Assembly: GCA_033060915.1 (NCBI GenBank)
Contig: CM065384.1
Span: forward strand, 36,961,001 to 37,025,000
DNA: 64,000 bases
Direction: 5' to 3'
Origin: Euryodendron excelsum
Lineage: Eukaryota; Streptophyta; Magnoliopsida; Ericales; Pentaphylacaceae
Shown here: positions 37,069 to 50,091 of the stretch, piece by piece
Layout of the letters: every line of letters begins with the position of its first letter
Position numbering within the stretch: position 1 is the stretch's first letter
The notes under the pieces: model-generated
The model's input: only the letters and a program-made list of their open reading frames with translations
Databases searched by the model: none
What the model was told of the DNA's origin: nothing
Made by a program: the position numbers and the translations under genes

Positions 37069-38233
37069 TTTTTTTTCTAATAGGGTGTTTAAAATTTTAA
37101 TCAGTTAGTTTCTTGAGCTCATGCAAAATCATGTAAATTTTGTGCATTAGATAGATAATAATTGGTTGTAAGTAGATTGAATATGAGATATCATAGTTAG
37201 TATGTAACCAACTATTGATTACCTCGTACAGTGCTTGAACTTTATCTCAAGGGTGGGGTGACTTTTTTCAAGTTATCATCTAGATTATAACAACACAGCT
37301 GGGTTGGTTGGAATCCTTCGATTGTCAATTGTCATATGGGTTTGAAATTTGGGAAAATCGGCCAAGGATTAACCAGCCCACAGTCTGTGGATCTCAAATT
37401 TCACCCCCAAACAGGTGTATTTCAAATCCGCCTATGATGTAATGGCTTCATTGATTTTCATGACTCATACCTTTCTTTTTCAACAATACCTTTTCTTTTT
37501 CTTGCCATACAAATACACCTTTTGAGATTTTTTTTTTTTTTGGGAGGGGGAAACATGCTTCTCTTTTCTCCTCAGTTTTGAAAATGTGCAGAGACTACTC
37601 CCCCAATGGACTCAGTAGCTTGCAAAATGAAACAGCGAGGATACATGGGATCAAAGCTAAACTGGTCTATCATTTGGCTACAGGGCAGACTCAGAAATTT
37701 TGTTGAGGGGTGGTCAAGTTCAAATTTGGAGGGTTAAGGTAAAAATTTTAAATTTTTAGAGGAAGCCAATATACTGTTTTATGTTATAAATACACCAAAA
37801 TACATACGGTCTAAGAGGCATTTTGAAAACTCAGGGGCCAGGTCCCCCTCGGCCCTAGTGTAGATCCGCCCATATTTGGCTAGGTCTCCAACTCAGCTAC
37901 TACTGAAGTGAAGTGAGCCCTCTTTTGCCCATGGATTCCATCTATAGTCACGTCTTCTCCTGAATCAATCTTTGTTAATTTAATGGATTCACATTCTTTT
38001 TGCTGCAGTTGTTCAATGAGACAAGTTAGGGAAGACCAAAGGAAAAAGATCTCACAATGCATAGACATCCCAAGAAGGCCAAGAAGATGTTTTGTCAGCA
38101 AAAAAAAAACCCCTCCTTAAATCCTTTTGCCATCAAGATCCCTTAATCAGCATAACCTTGAACTGTAGGTCTCACCCTACTTGTAAATTCACTTCTTTTT
38201 TTCCTATTTTCCTTGCCTTGAAACTGTTATAAT
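37069..38233. other. Intergenic, repeat remnants
   Basis: No gene supported. The segment around 37676-37876 reads GCAGACTCAGAAATTTTGTTGAGGGG at one side and CCCCTCGGCCCTAGTGTAGATCCGCC at the other, a pattern I associate with a common plant DNA-transposon remnant. A 73-codon minus frame at 37880-38101 has no recognisable domain. Confidence 0.45.
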
Positions 38234-38432
38234 GCTATGTTTGGATCTCTAATTTGTCAAGAAAAAATAACAAAAAAAAAGAAAAAAGAGAAAGAAAATG
38301 AAAGATTCTAAATTCTTATATTTTTTAATGTTCTTTTACATTCTACTTTCTCTTACAACCAAATATACAATGTAATTTCATATCATTTTTTTCCCTTTTC
38401 CCTCAACAAATTCAGGATCCAAACACTGTAGC
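38234..38432. mobile_element. MITE of the GTTTGGAT...ATCCAA family, copy 2
   Basis: Starts GCTATGTTTGGATCTC and ends GGATCCAAACACTGTAGC, imperfect inverted termini. AT-rich interior. Same family as 9407-9612 and 41573-41773. Confidence 0.68.
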
Positions 38433-38782
38433 AATTCTCTCCAGCTTTCCTGGCTTTGCATTAGATTTTTGAGTGTTAATATTGTTACGCCTTTCTTTTT
38501 CTTTTTTCTCAGCACAACTAGACACCATTCAGATCCAGTTCAAAGTCACATCATCCTCATAGAAACTAAATAGAAGTGGTTATCCAATGGGAAAAGGATG
38601 GAACATTATGAAGTTGTGCAAGGGATTGTTCAAACTTGAGGACACAAAGTATTTACATACAGGTGCAAAAAAAAAAAAAAAAAAAAAAATGAAAAAGAAA
38701 ATATACTGTAACATTATATAGGTCCTTCAAATGCCGACAAGGAGAAATTTTACAAAGTTGTGCCCATTATATCAGCAGAAGC

Positions 38783-41070
38783 TCAGAATGCACCAACTCC
38801 ATTGGATTTGCAGCCATCTAATGCAGACTCATTCAATTCCACCCAGACTTCGTTTACACGCCCAATTGGCCGGAAGGGAGAGTTGTACTGTGCAATTGAA
38901 TAAGCATATTCACTTTTGGAAGAAGTTGAGTCTGCCCATGGAGACATGCTCAGGCTGATAGACAGCTTCTCTGCCTCATCCACAATGTTGCCATCCTTTG
39001 CAAATCCTGAGAACTTTCTGACTGCAACGCAGCGACTGGTCCATGAATCAGGTTTAAGGTTCAGTTCAGGGAGAGGAAGTGGTGGAGTGGCTTGGAATGT
39101 GACTGGCAAGTACAATTTAACGAAGTAGGCTGACGAGTATAGGGGGCCAGCTCCAGGGACAATGCTTGTTAAGACAGGTGCTGTCATTCGGATTCGAGAG
39201 GAGTTCAAATTTGCACCTTGGATATACTGGAACAACCTGGAAGACAAGCAAATGTTATAATGAAGTCAACTAGAGAGAATAAAAGAGAATCCATAGGGAA
39301 TAAAATTGAAAGCACTGAATGCTTCAAAGGGATGGAGATTTGGTGGCAAGATAACAATTTACCACCCCTCTCTTTCTCCTACAATCTCTCAGTAATCATG
39401 CGAAGAATGGACATCTATCAATCTATTGGAATTTCATCTATGCACTCTATCAATTAGAAAACAGCAATCCCACCCCACCGGCTCAAGAAAGGAAAGAAAG
39501 AAGAAATAAAAAATTAACTCACTGTTACAACAACGGCTAAGTTCCGTGACGTAAGTGTACAACCAGATCCATCCATCATTCATTACAAATATATATTGAC
39601 TTTCACATCGTCTAATGAGTAAATGCGTTCAGTCTCTACTATCCCAGATTTGGAATGAAGAATGGACTAAAATGTTCACTAACTGTTCTGCTCTATTTAC
39701 CCACTTCCATTTTTGCTCCTCTCATATCTTCCCAAATCACGCTAATTCACTACTAGTCAGACCTGTCATTTGTCTTCTTCTGATGTACCAGACTGTGAAT
39801 TGGATGTCTTTTTTCTTCATCAAAACCCCCTCCTAAACTTTCACAGACACGTTCATCTTCAGTCTCATCAGTTCTTAATGTCCCTTCTCATGAGTAGCCA
39901 GTCTATCTTAAAGCTACATTTCAAAATGAGTTGGATGTGTTAGTCACACAACATCTAACCCCTAGAGGTTTACATGAAAACCAAAAATCAACCTCCTATT
40001 TCACAGGCTGTACCTTACCACCTTCTCAGTAACTGTGGACCTCATCAGCCAAAGGCCTTCACACCATTTCTAAACCATAAGCCTCGATTTTCATCTTACC
40101 TCACTTAATGATCTTATGATAATTGTATAACTTATTCCCCCTTCGAGCCTTGCATAATTCCCGCAACTTCAATTCCAGTTTCCAAAGGCTATATTTTTAT
40201 AACATCCTGAAAGGAAACTCATTTTATGTAATGTCTTGGGATGTAACCTAAACTTCCTCATAATCGTAAATTTCATGATATAATAACAAGTGAATGAAAA
40301 TTTTGAACAATCCTGCAGGTGAACCACAATCCAAACTGGAGTACAATCATCACTAGTTCCCTCTTGGTTGTCGTTGAACTATTTGTGCCTTTTGTTAATG
40401 CGTCATTCTCTTTTTGGTTCCTGAGAAAACAACGTACATATCATATCACCAACCTTCTCAGTTATCAAGTGCTTCAGTGCGCAATTTCAAATTGTTTGAC
40501 ATTCAAATCAATTTGTTGAGGCACTTGTTAGCAGACACGATACCATACAAAATAACCAATCAATTTCCAAATGTCAATCCCAATTTAACTACGTAAACAA
40601 GACCCTCCTAATCAGTCGACAAATATTTGCACTCGCCCTCTGCTTGGTTCCCGGAAAAATGTTAGTAAACGAAAGAGCCCCGAGTGGACTGACCCTCAAA
40701 CGACTCCAGTCTACAGTCTTTGGTTCAGTTGCTTTCTGATTATCTAAAATCCATTTCCGCACAATTCAGAAACATCAATTTTATTCTGCTTATCCGCCAT
40801 GTTTGGGGAACCAAACAGCCGTGCCAAAATAGTAAAGCGATTGCGAGGAAGTTGAGCGTTTTAGGGTTACCTATGAAAGCCATCCTTGGTGGCCTTTTCG
40901 AAGGAGATTTCCTTGGCTGGGGCGGACATCCAAGCGGAGTCTCTGTAGAGTCTGACCTCGAATTCTGATTCCTTGTGAACGACCGTGTACTGTGGTGACT
41001 CGATCGCAATACAAAGAACTACGAAGCAGAGGAGGTTGACCACATTGAACAAAAGCATAGCTATCTCCAT
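38783..41070 (-). CDS. SOUL heme-binding family protein, 217 aa, two exons
   Basis: SOUL/HBP proteins bind heme or other tetrapyrroles; plant members with a leader act in the secretory/vacuolar route (family knowledge). Exons, minus strand: 40871-41070 and 38783-39236, split phase 2 at an Arg codon with GT-AG borders and a 1,634-bp intron. 654 nt in total, no lesion. Residues 1-24 form a hydrophobic signal peptide or anchor (VVNLLCFVVLCIA). The SOUL domain follows: ESPQYTVVHKESEFEVRLYR, MTAPVLTSIVPGAGP, and late SEYAYSIAQYNSPF plus GRVNEVWVE. The length suits the single-domain plant clade (At1g17100-like). The start is the first ATG of exon 1, and a GAAGAAGAC-rich leader lies just upstream (41071-41105). 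The intron holds no recognised element. Confidence 0.93.
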
Positions 41071-41572
41071 CTCTCTTTCCGAAGAAGACGAAGACGAAGA
41101 AGATGGAATACGTGTAAATTGTAGATTGTAGCTTCTACGGTAGCTTAAGCAGTCTCATCAACTTGCGGTTTACGCTTTTGTTAATTCAGCAAATTCTATT
41201 AATCTTGGATCGTTCGGATACAATAAAACGCCGCATATTTTAAAATAATATACAACACAGGCAGGATTGAATAGATTATAATTATATTATTAAAATTTAA
41301 AGTACTTAAATTTTTTTATATAATTAATTTAAATAAAAATGAGTCATACTTAATTTTAGTTCATTACATTAAATTTATTTTAGTACATTACATTAAAATA
41401 TAGTTCATTCTCTAAATTTAGTTCATTATATTAAATTTATTTTTCTTTAAAAAAAACTTCGAAGGGTAATAAAATTGAGATGAATTTGGATTGCTAAATT
41501 CACCTTTTCAAAATGAAAACATCCCATTACTTTCAGAACTAGCATTCTAAAATAAAAAAAAAAAATTATTGA

Positions 41573-41773
41573 GTTATGTTTGGGTCCCAATTTATCCAAA
41601 AAAAAAACAAAAAAGAACAGTGAGATTGAAATGAAGAATTCCAAATCCTCACATATTTTTTTGTTATGTTCTTTTGCGCTCCACTTTTTCCACAACCAAA
41701 CATAAAGTATAATTTCATATCATTTTTTTCTTTTTCCTTCTCACTCAATAGATCCAATATCCAAAAACAGCGT
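41573..41773. mobile_element. MITE of the GTTTGGAT...ATCCAA family, copy 3
   Basis: Starts GTTATGTTTGGGTCCCAATT and ends AGATCCAATATCCAAAAACAGCG. The interior shares CATATTTTTTTGTTATGTTC and TAATTTCATATCATTTTTTT with copy 2. Confidence 0.65.
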
Positions 41774-42014
41774 TCGGGTATTAGTGAGATATAGCCCTTC
41801 TATAATCCATTCCACTGTCCCAGATTCAATTCTGTACAACTGGTACAAAGACATAATAGACAACTGTGAAGTTACACCAGACATAAGGTTATGGACACAA
41901 CACTATATACATCTGTTGTGTTACTTCATACCTTTCCCCTTTGCTCTGTTAGTTCTGCAAGACTGATAAATTCATAAAGCACTAATCCCGAGTAACATTT
42001 CTTTAAGGTATACA

Positions 42015-42041
<27 letters not shown>
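42015..42041. repeat. (AT)n microsatellite
   Basis: About 13 AT units. Confidence 0.95.
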
Positions 42042-42046
<5 letters not shown>

Positions 42047-42189
42047 CAGAATTCAGAAATATATCACATAATCAGTGCACAATTCCAACACATTACAGGC
42101 ACAATTACGGATGCATCGACAGGTTCATCGCTGTATATAACGCAAGCATGCTCTTCCACTTGCTTCCTACAATGGTTTATTGTTTACAT

Positions 42190-42366
42190 AGAAGGGGATT
42201 GAGTGATCATTGAGACTGACTCAGTCACAGATTTGATTCCTGTGTGAAAGCTCCAAACTTCCAGCCCTCCTTCCAAGATAACAAGAGGGGACAACCAGGA
42301 ACTCCAAGGCAAAAAATTTGGAAGTACCCCTTGCTGCATGTCAGGAACCGGGAAATTGGCTCGAAC
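42190..42366 (-). other. Possible 3' exon or UTR segment downstream of the CRAL-TRIO locus
   Basis: Just after a TTTACAG acceptor-like site, the minus strand keeps a roughly 60-codon frame open (RANFPVPDMQQGVL...) until a TAA near 42165, with less AT-rich composition than its surroundings. It lies beyond the family-typical stop at 42745. It could be an alternative last exon or a spliced 3' UTR. No domain recognised. Confidence 0.25.
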
Positions 42367-42744
42367 TGTAAAGATTCAGAATCCAATCAATTGTTGACAT
42401 TAAGCATAGAATCAGGATAAAAATATCGATGCATACAATAAATTATAATTCTAATGCTGGCCTCATTTGGTAGACAATGGACTGATCCATGAAAAGTATC
42501 ACCAAAAATAATTCAATCGTAGTAAAGTATGAGACAGTGAAGAGTTGTCTATCAGTTTGTGTTTTCTCTTCTTTTAGCCATGGCCAGAAATTTCCTGAAT
42601 ATTGAGATTGATACAGTATCAGACTATGAACGTGCAATCATATTTATTACCCACAGCCACAGGTGAAATTACAATGTAAAGAGCATCGTACGTCGGTAAT
42701 CTTTCATACCTTTAGATAAAGATATACAACAAGTGATAACATCC

Positions 42745-45700
42745 TCAGTCTCTGAAGATGGCTGGAATTGTAGATCGAGTAAAGTACTCCTCTCTGACAT
42801 TCTCCACCAAGCAAAATCTCACCTTCAAATAAAAACAAACGAGTGAAAATGAAAAGAAAGCATAGAAAGAGGTCCAGAGGCAAGACAACTGTAGATTACT
42901 TGCAGTTTGGCTTGCCTGTTTTGAGTTATCACAATCTACAGTCTAACATGTCTTGGATAATTAGAAAGTTAGAAGACATATTGTCTATGATAAGCTTGAC
43001 CACCTTCAACAATGTTGCCCATTTGCTAACGGCACACAACTGTGGGTACTTTGTGGTCATCAGTATGTCTACTATAATGACAGTTTTGAAGTTCCTTTCC
43101 CTCTCCAACGCTTCCTCACCACAAACTCTTTCGAATATTTAATGGATGAATATAATCTTAAAACTTGATCTAAATAATATGTATATTAAAAAAACCACAG
43201 ATAAAGTTAAAGACAATTAGTCGCAAAATAAGGCCATGGCTTACTGCTGAGTTCCACCATAGTTTGTAGACTCCAGATCCCATAAAAAGATAAATATGCA
43301 GTTTAATGTTTGTTCTCCAAACCATTTTTTTTTCCCGTTTACTAAAAAGCAGTAGCTTCACTTAGAGCTATTTCTCAGTCAACAGGGGCTTAGTTTAGTT
43401 AGCCAACAAAGACCCTGAAGCAGACACAAACATCATAGGGAGACTGGATTGAGGTGAAGAGAAGAGACCAAGCACTACAGAGAGAAACAAAAAGATCTAC
43501 ACCATACTGTTGTCCTATATATGCATGACTCTTAGACAATGAAGATGAGTTAGTGAAGAAAATACTAAGTGACACAGCATGAAGTAGCTTTCAACCAAAT
43601 TGTGCAAAGGAACATTATATAAAATCTAAAATGTCCTTTAGCAACAAAGAATTCATGAGTAGTACGGATGATGTTTACCACAGAAGCATATGACTTTAAC
43701 AAGGGCTTGGCTAGCTGCCAAATTGGCTTAAACACAAAGGGAGCTTCCACAAAGAGGACTTGGCCCAACCGCTTTGGATAGTAATAGTAAAATACATCAA
43801 ACTGCCAAGAACAGGACAAAAGATCACTGCATAATGTTTTATAACATGGTTGGCAGACAATAATGAATAAGTGAATGTGATTTTAAGAGCAGTCAAAACA
43901 AACATTTCTTCTTTATTGGTTGGATAGGACAAAATTGCATTTTCTTTGTGATTTGGACAATTTTAGCTGATAGTAACTAATGTTCGCGACAAAAGTAGCA
44001 GCATTCATATGGTTACTGGGGACTAAACTCAAAACTTGAAAAAATGAATTCTCATGATAAAAGCAATATTTTCAATGGGTTTTGAAGTAGTCAGTGAACC
44101 GGCATTTAGTGACATGAACGTTTTTCTGGCAGTAGCAGCACTAGTAGTGATATGATGATATCAACAACTGATAAAATAAAACAAAAAGATTTGCTGATAT
44201 TGTGAAGAACACATGACATTAAGTTTTCTTGTTAACAATGAGAATTCATCAGTTTCTTGCCTTGAGATTATGCCTGAACTTAATAGAAAGATAAATCAAA
44301 GATAAGGCACCATCTAAAAGATAATCAGGAGCCAGTCCATTGAAATTACCAAAAATGTTAGGAAATTAAGATTTGCATTCTCAGTACCAAAGCCCTGGAG
44401 ATCAAATATTCCAAGTATTTCCTCTTTTCCAGCTGGGAGTTACTCAATGCCTTCTCAATTAAAAAGACACACAGCTTCTCACTCTCAGAAGGATTTTGTT
44501 TCTGTGGCCAAATTTTTTACCGTGATGATCAGAATCCTTACCAGAGAAAGCATCGGGAGAATGAAAGTCTCAAACAGGTAACAATATATATTGCATATAT
44601 GTATTTCTTCGACTTCAACATAATGAAAAAAGATAGAACTCCAAAATGAAAATAACTCATTTAATCTTGGATATCTATGGTTATCCTCATCAATACTTCA
44701 AAGGTTACCATAATCTGCATGAGAACACTAATATTTGTACGTATGTGGTGAGTATCGACTCTATTTTAAACAGAAGAAAGTTTTTCACCCTAGAAATTCA
44801 TGCCAAACAAGTCATCAAACACACTTTAGTACCTGTATTCAAACTCAATCTTCTGCTTACTGTACAGAAGGATCCATGCTAAGATGAAATAGTTTAAAGC
44901 AGACCTGGTATTTTTAAGATGTTTGAAAAAACAAAGCTTGAAGTATACGGTAGCTTCTTAGGCTAAAGGAAAAAGGCAAACAAATATATGCATAACATAT
45001 ATATGTATAAGAATAAGGGAGAGCAGACACATAAAGTTTTAGATTTACTGCAGGAAAATGCTTGGATGCCTCCACAATTAGCACTGGTCTGTCTTTGACA
45101 TCAAGAAAGTCATGCACATAGGCTTTTCCAGTTTCAGCTACAGTTCTCACTGAGTCTTCTGACACACCAAATTCTTGATGCCATTTCTGATAAGTTAGAA
45201 GGAAAATTGAAATATCGATCCCTAAAAATTACACATTTTTCAGTCTTCAAAATAGCTATAACTGTTTTAAAAAACAGGGGAACAACATGACACTGATCTC
45301 TTCATCTTTTTTAAGGAAAGGCTGGTGCAGCCGGTGCTACTTCTTATCAGTTAAGTTCTAAGTTTATATATATATATATATATATCTGAGAAGCCCAAAA
45401 TAAAATAAAATAAAAGGCCAACTCCCCCCCATCCCCAACTCTCCCTGCTGCTTAAAGGAACGAGGTTCTTGAGTTTGCATTCTACCTTTCAGAGGGTACC
45501 TAATGAGAGGCTTGAACTTATCTGTAACCCAAATTGCCAGAACATTGAAGTCATCATTACGTGAAATATATAATGTTTTAGAAGCATGAATATTTAGGAC
45601 ATGGATACAATCACTTTATCCAATTTTGAGATAGTGTCTTCAACAGAAAATTTCTGATCCTTTAGAAACCACAGGATCATGTCTTCGTCATCTCTTCCAT

Positions 45701-45934
45701 TTTTGCCCACAGGGAGGTTACAATGGTCCTTTTCAAGCTTCTCTTTCACATCCATCACTAGCAGCATAGACTTTTAGGGTCCATCACAAAGCTTGAGAAT
45801 GCATGAGAAGGGTGTAAACACTAAAATCAAATGCACTGGTAATGAATAAATTCCTTAAAGTACTCATGCAACCTACTTTAGGTATTCGTACAAATGCTTC
45901 AGCTACCTCCTCCTCCTCTTCTTCTTCTTCTTCT

Positions 45935-46004
<70 letters not shown>

Positions 46005-46634
46005 CCTCAGCAACTTAAATCACAAATATTCATCAATCACTTTGAGGATTCAATTTCCTCCTTGCACATTCAACTTTGCACACCACACTTGTCCAGAGAT
46101 AAAATCTTCTCTAGTATCTTCTCCTCGGTCAATAGTAAAACCTCGTTTGCTCTTTCAGCATCATGTAGCTAACTCCCAAAATTTCTAGATTTTACACTAA
46201 ATACCTTTTGTCATGCTTATAGGCAATTCCTAATTCCAATTAACAAACTCCCATTCATTGTTATTCTACAACAACGATAATGTCCTGATGAATTGACAAA
46301 ATTAAAACTTCGTGAAAAAAAAAAAAAAACCGATGCCGGAATGTATCACATTCCTAGCTTATTGTCAACAATAATCATAATGGTATACACATTTCGTCAA
46401 TTATACAAGGGGTAAGAAAACCCAGAAAGATTAATACCGATTATATGCATAATAATATACACACACAACATAGACGCATTTTGGTGGGGAAAACAGCGAA
46501 ATGGGTACCTTACGGGACTCATTAGGGTCCAATATACGGCAGTGAAGAGAGAGTTTGCGGAGTGGAATGGGTCAATTGGAACGGAGAGGTGGAACGAACC
46601 GGTGACGGAGAGGAGGGCACAGCCAAAGCGCCAT
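42745..46634 (-). pseudogene. CRAL-TRIO / Sec14-like lipid-transfer protein gene, six exons, two disabling changes
   Basis: Sec14-type proteins carry phosphoinositides or other lipids between membranes. Exons, minus strand: 46509-46634, 45609-45770, 45049-45186, 44350-44501, 43679-43801, 42745-42822; all GT-AG. Exon 2 holds the CRAL_TRIO_N motif ([18 protein letters not shown]), exon 3 [13 protein letters not shown] and [16 protein letters not shown], exon 5 [20 protein letters not shown], and exon 6 ends IPAIFRD. The likely start MALWLCPPL resembles a plastid transit peptide. Two breaks are seen. Codon 21 is TGA (46574-46572), where CGA would fit. Exon 4 is 152 nt, with one base missing between 44440 and 44439, which leads to a TAA at 44360-44358. 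An intact version would have about 259 residues. A start at ATG in exon 2 would avoid the first break but not the second. Assembly error is possible. Confidence 0.85.
45907..46002. repeat. Compound microsatellite (CCT)n(CTT)n(CT)n(CA)n
   Basis: In the first intron of the CRAL-TRIO locus. Four adjoining simple-repeat blocks, with the CT block about 17 units and the CA block about 14. ORFs across it are artefacts. Confidence 0.97.
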
Positions 46635-46639
46635 TTCTT

Positions 46640-49600
46640 CGCCCAGAGAGAGAGAGTACCATTGGCTGTTTTCCTTGGGAGAGTGAAAATGCGAAAAAAA
46701 AAAAATGTTTTTGGTTTTGTAAAGAAAAACGAAAAAAAAAAAAGGAAGAGAAAGTGATTATTTTTTTTGTTTTTGTAATTAAATATGAAAATAAAAAAAA
46801 TAAAAAAAATTCTTGTCCAACCAGGTTAATAGAGGACTTATTTGATAAGCGTATTTCAGTAAGTTGTGATATTTGGCTACTTATCTAGCGTTTGGTTGTA
46901 TAAAAAAACAAGAATAAGCAATCTGATGATTACTTCTTGTCCTATATGAACAGAAGTAACTGTGATTCTGAGGAGTAGAACAAATAATTTGGGAATTTAG
47001 GATTGAAAGTCAAACTATAAAATTATCTTTTAAGAGATTTGTTATTCTAGAATTCCTTACCCTTATCTTATTCTTCAAAAGTAATGCCATATACATATAT
47101 AAAAATTATGTTTATTTTTAAATTTAATATTTTTTTTACGTGATATTTTAAATATTTTGATATTTTTAAAATACCACGTCATAAGAACAATTAGTTAGAT
47201 AATTATTAAATTTATTTTTTATTCAATCAACTATATTAATTTTATAATATATATATAATTGAGAGCAATCCATGGAGAGAGGATTGCCGAGATAGATATT
47301 TAATTTATATTTAGATGAGCCCAGTGCTACCCATTTTAGTCTCTATCTCTAATTTCTAAGTACACCGTTTCTTTCTCCCTCTAAAAATCTCACCCTTTCT
47401 CTCTCTAAAACTCTTCTGACTCTATAGTTCCTACTTTGATTGCAATATGTTAAAAAAGGTAAAATGTAACCTATGATCTTCCTCCCCAAACTTCAACCTT
47501 GACCCTTCAAATGCTTCCATTAGTTTTTCTCTCTCTTCCTGTTGCACTCTAGACATAGGTAATTTCTCTCTTTCTCTTTACTATATTTGTTGCTCAGTTT
47601 CTTTATGCGAGTGTACTTCTGTGTTGTTCTTTTTTAATATAGGCAGTTTTGCTGCTTTGCTTGGATGGTTTTGTTGTATGCTGTTTTTTGTGCATTCGTT
47701 TCTTTGACAATGTAACTTTTTAATCTCTTGGTTAGATTCTCAGGCCTCTCAGTTTCTTAAGGAGGTGCGGTTTTTTTGACCCTTTTGCATTTTTTGCTTT
47801 TGGGGCCCCAGTAAGATTCTCTGTTTTTGATACCTGTACCTGGCTGGGTGTATGTTGTAACTGTTGTTTTATGATATCATGTAGATGTAATTCGAATTGA
47901 GTCTGATTTAGTTCTAGGAAAGATTGTGTGGCATTTTTTCTATTTGGAGACAAATTATGAACTGAATATGGTTTATGTGATGAATTTATCATTTATACGA
48001 AGGAGATCAATGCAGTCTCTTTTCCCCAAAACAAATATTTTTTTCTAGCTTTTCTACATATTATACGTAAATAACTCTTTATATAGCAAAATCTTTTGCC
48101 CTCACCGTATTCCTTCTCATCACTCTCATCCCCTACTTCATGTATATTATCATATACATACATATAATTATAGTTCATTATTTATAGGCAAACTCAGCTC
48201 ATATCATCTTTGCTTTTTATCTTGCTTTCGGCCTTCTCATGTGGTATCATTGAAATTTGTAGGTTTTGGACTTCAAAGGGTAAAAATTGTTTGGTACTCC
48301 CTTTTAAGTCATTGTGTATGTACTTGTGTCATTGTTTTTAGATGTTGATTGTTGGGAACTTTTACAACAATTTGTATAGTTTCAGTGGCTGTTATATTCA
48401 GTATATATACTAATATAATTGGTGTTAAAATTCGTTTGATTTTGTTGTTTTGTTCTAGAAAAGTTTTTTTTATTTTTTTCAGATATCACTACTCCAACTA
48501 AAAAGCAACACTTTGATCTTATACATAATGTATGATATTTTATATTATTATTGTTACATAAAAACTATGTCATAACATTATCTAATGATTTGTTATAATC
48601 ATATTCATGTTTTGACTTTTTCTTTCATGCATAGTATTGAATATGATACCCATGCAAAAGTCTATAGCGATTAACTACACGAGTTAACACCTAGTGTAGT
48701 TAAAAGGTCAAAAATCATAACAAAAAATAATACTTAAAAGTAATGGAGTTTCCTTGTTGTATAAAGATTTTTCCCACCACGCTAAGAATGTAAGAGATTA
48801 CAAAGAAGTCCCAAATGCATCATGCGTGAATAGGCTCACCAAAGAAGTGTGAAAAGAAAAATTACTCTCCAAAAAGAATTGTTTTCGTTTCCTTCTGATG
48901 AATCCAATTTTTGAATAACCATGAATCAATGATTGGTACCGTTTCTCAAATTTTTGTTTTTTTTTTTGCGTGAATATAATAATAAAAGCAAAGAAAAGTT
49001 CAAAATTTAATTGCAAGACACGTTAGCTAGTAAAATAAGTCGTTAAGTTTTTGTTAATTTGTAAAGCAATGCTAGCAAGTAGCAAGTAAATTTATTTTTA
49101 CGTGGTGCTCAATCATAGAGCACCACGTCATCTTTGCTTCATCACACCCATATAAATAGTGGAGTAAAGACACGTAGGTGTAAGCAGTGAAATGTTTTTA
49201 AACATCATGCCATCTTTACTCCATTACACCTATTACACCTATGTAAGCAATGAAATAAATACATGTGGTGCTCACATAGCACATGTTAAGCTTTGCTAAT
49301 CCACACTCTTTTAACTTCCAAAGGCCACTCACATAGGTCTCTGCTTGGGCTAACGTGGTGTGCAGTGTGCTCATCTTGCAAAGTAGTGCTCATAATTGGA
49401 CTTCAAAATGAGAAAGGAAAGGAAATGATTTTTAAGGAATTCAATTTCTTGTGTTTGAAAATAATTGAAATTAGAAGGGATGGATTTGTATGATTCTCTC
49501 TCTTTTTTTTTTTTTTTGTTTGGTTTGATTAATAATTGGAAATGAAATAATTTTATAGACAATAATGGCCCTAAATTAAGTTAGCAAGTTAAATACTTCT

Positions 49601-49949
49601 AAAAAATAAACAAGGGCAATATGGGTAATTTAATTTTATTAATTCCAACCTCATGAAATCTGACCATTTTCTAAAAAATTTCAAGATGGTCTTTTTTTTC
49701 ATTTCGAAACCTACCAAATCAAATCCCATTTTAAATTCCATCCAATCCAAATATATCAAATTCTATTTTAAAATTTAAATTTGATCAAATCTCATAAAAT
49801 TCCACCATTCCAAACACACTGTCAATTTTTTCCATCCTCTGTTTTGTTCCCCCACTTGGTAGTATCTTCTCAAGACACAAACATTGCTAGCTAAGGGTGA
49901 GGAAACACTTTTTCCCAATAGATACAACAGATGTTAGCTTTGAGTGTGT

Positions 49950-49982
<33 letters not shown>

Positions 49983-50091
49983 TCTTCTTCATTGCTGAGA
50001 ATGAAAATATAATTGATGATTTCATGATGATTCTACATGTGCATACATGTAAGGTGTTCTGCACATAGTTTTGATGAAAATAACTTAAATG
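46640..50091. other. Intergenic, 3.4 kb, AT-rich
   Basis: The left end (to about 46720) is the leader/promoter side of the CRAL-TRIO locus. A pyrimidine-rich stretch at 47340-47640 with donor-like GTAATT and acceptor-like AATATAGGCAG looks leader-like on the plus strand, but no coding exon follows that I can recognise. Around 49400-49825 the two sides carry loosely inverted TTTGGAAT/ATTCCAAA-rich sequence, perhaps a decayed MITE. A (TG)n/(GA)n tract lies at 49945-49982. Confidence 0.5.

Larger units (their letters stand above)
41106..42740. other. Intergenic region between the SOUL and CRAL-TRIO genes
   Basis: AT-rich. It contains a MITE (41573-41773), an (AT)n tract (42015-42041) and the 3' flank of the CRAL-TRIO locus. 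Confidence 0.6.

Noticed and set aside
37880..38101. 73-codon minus-strand ORF as a gene fragment
   Set aside because: No recognisable domain, splice context or neighbour support.
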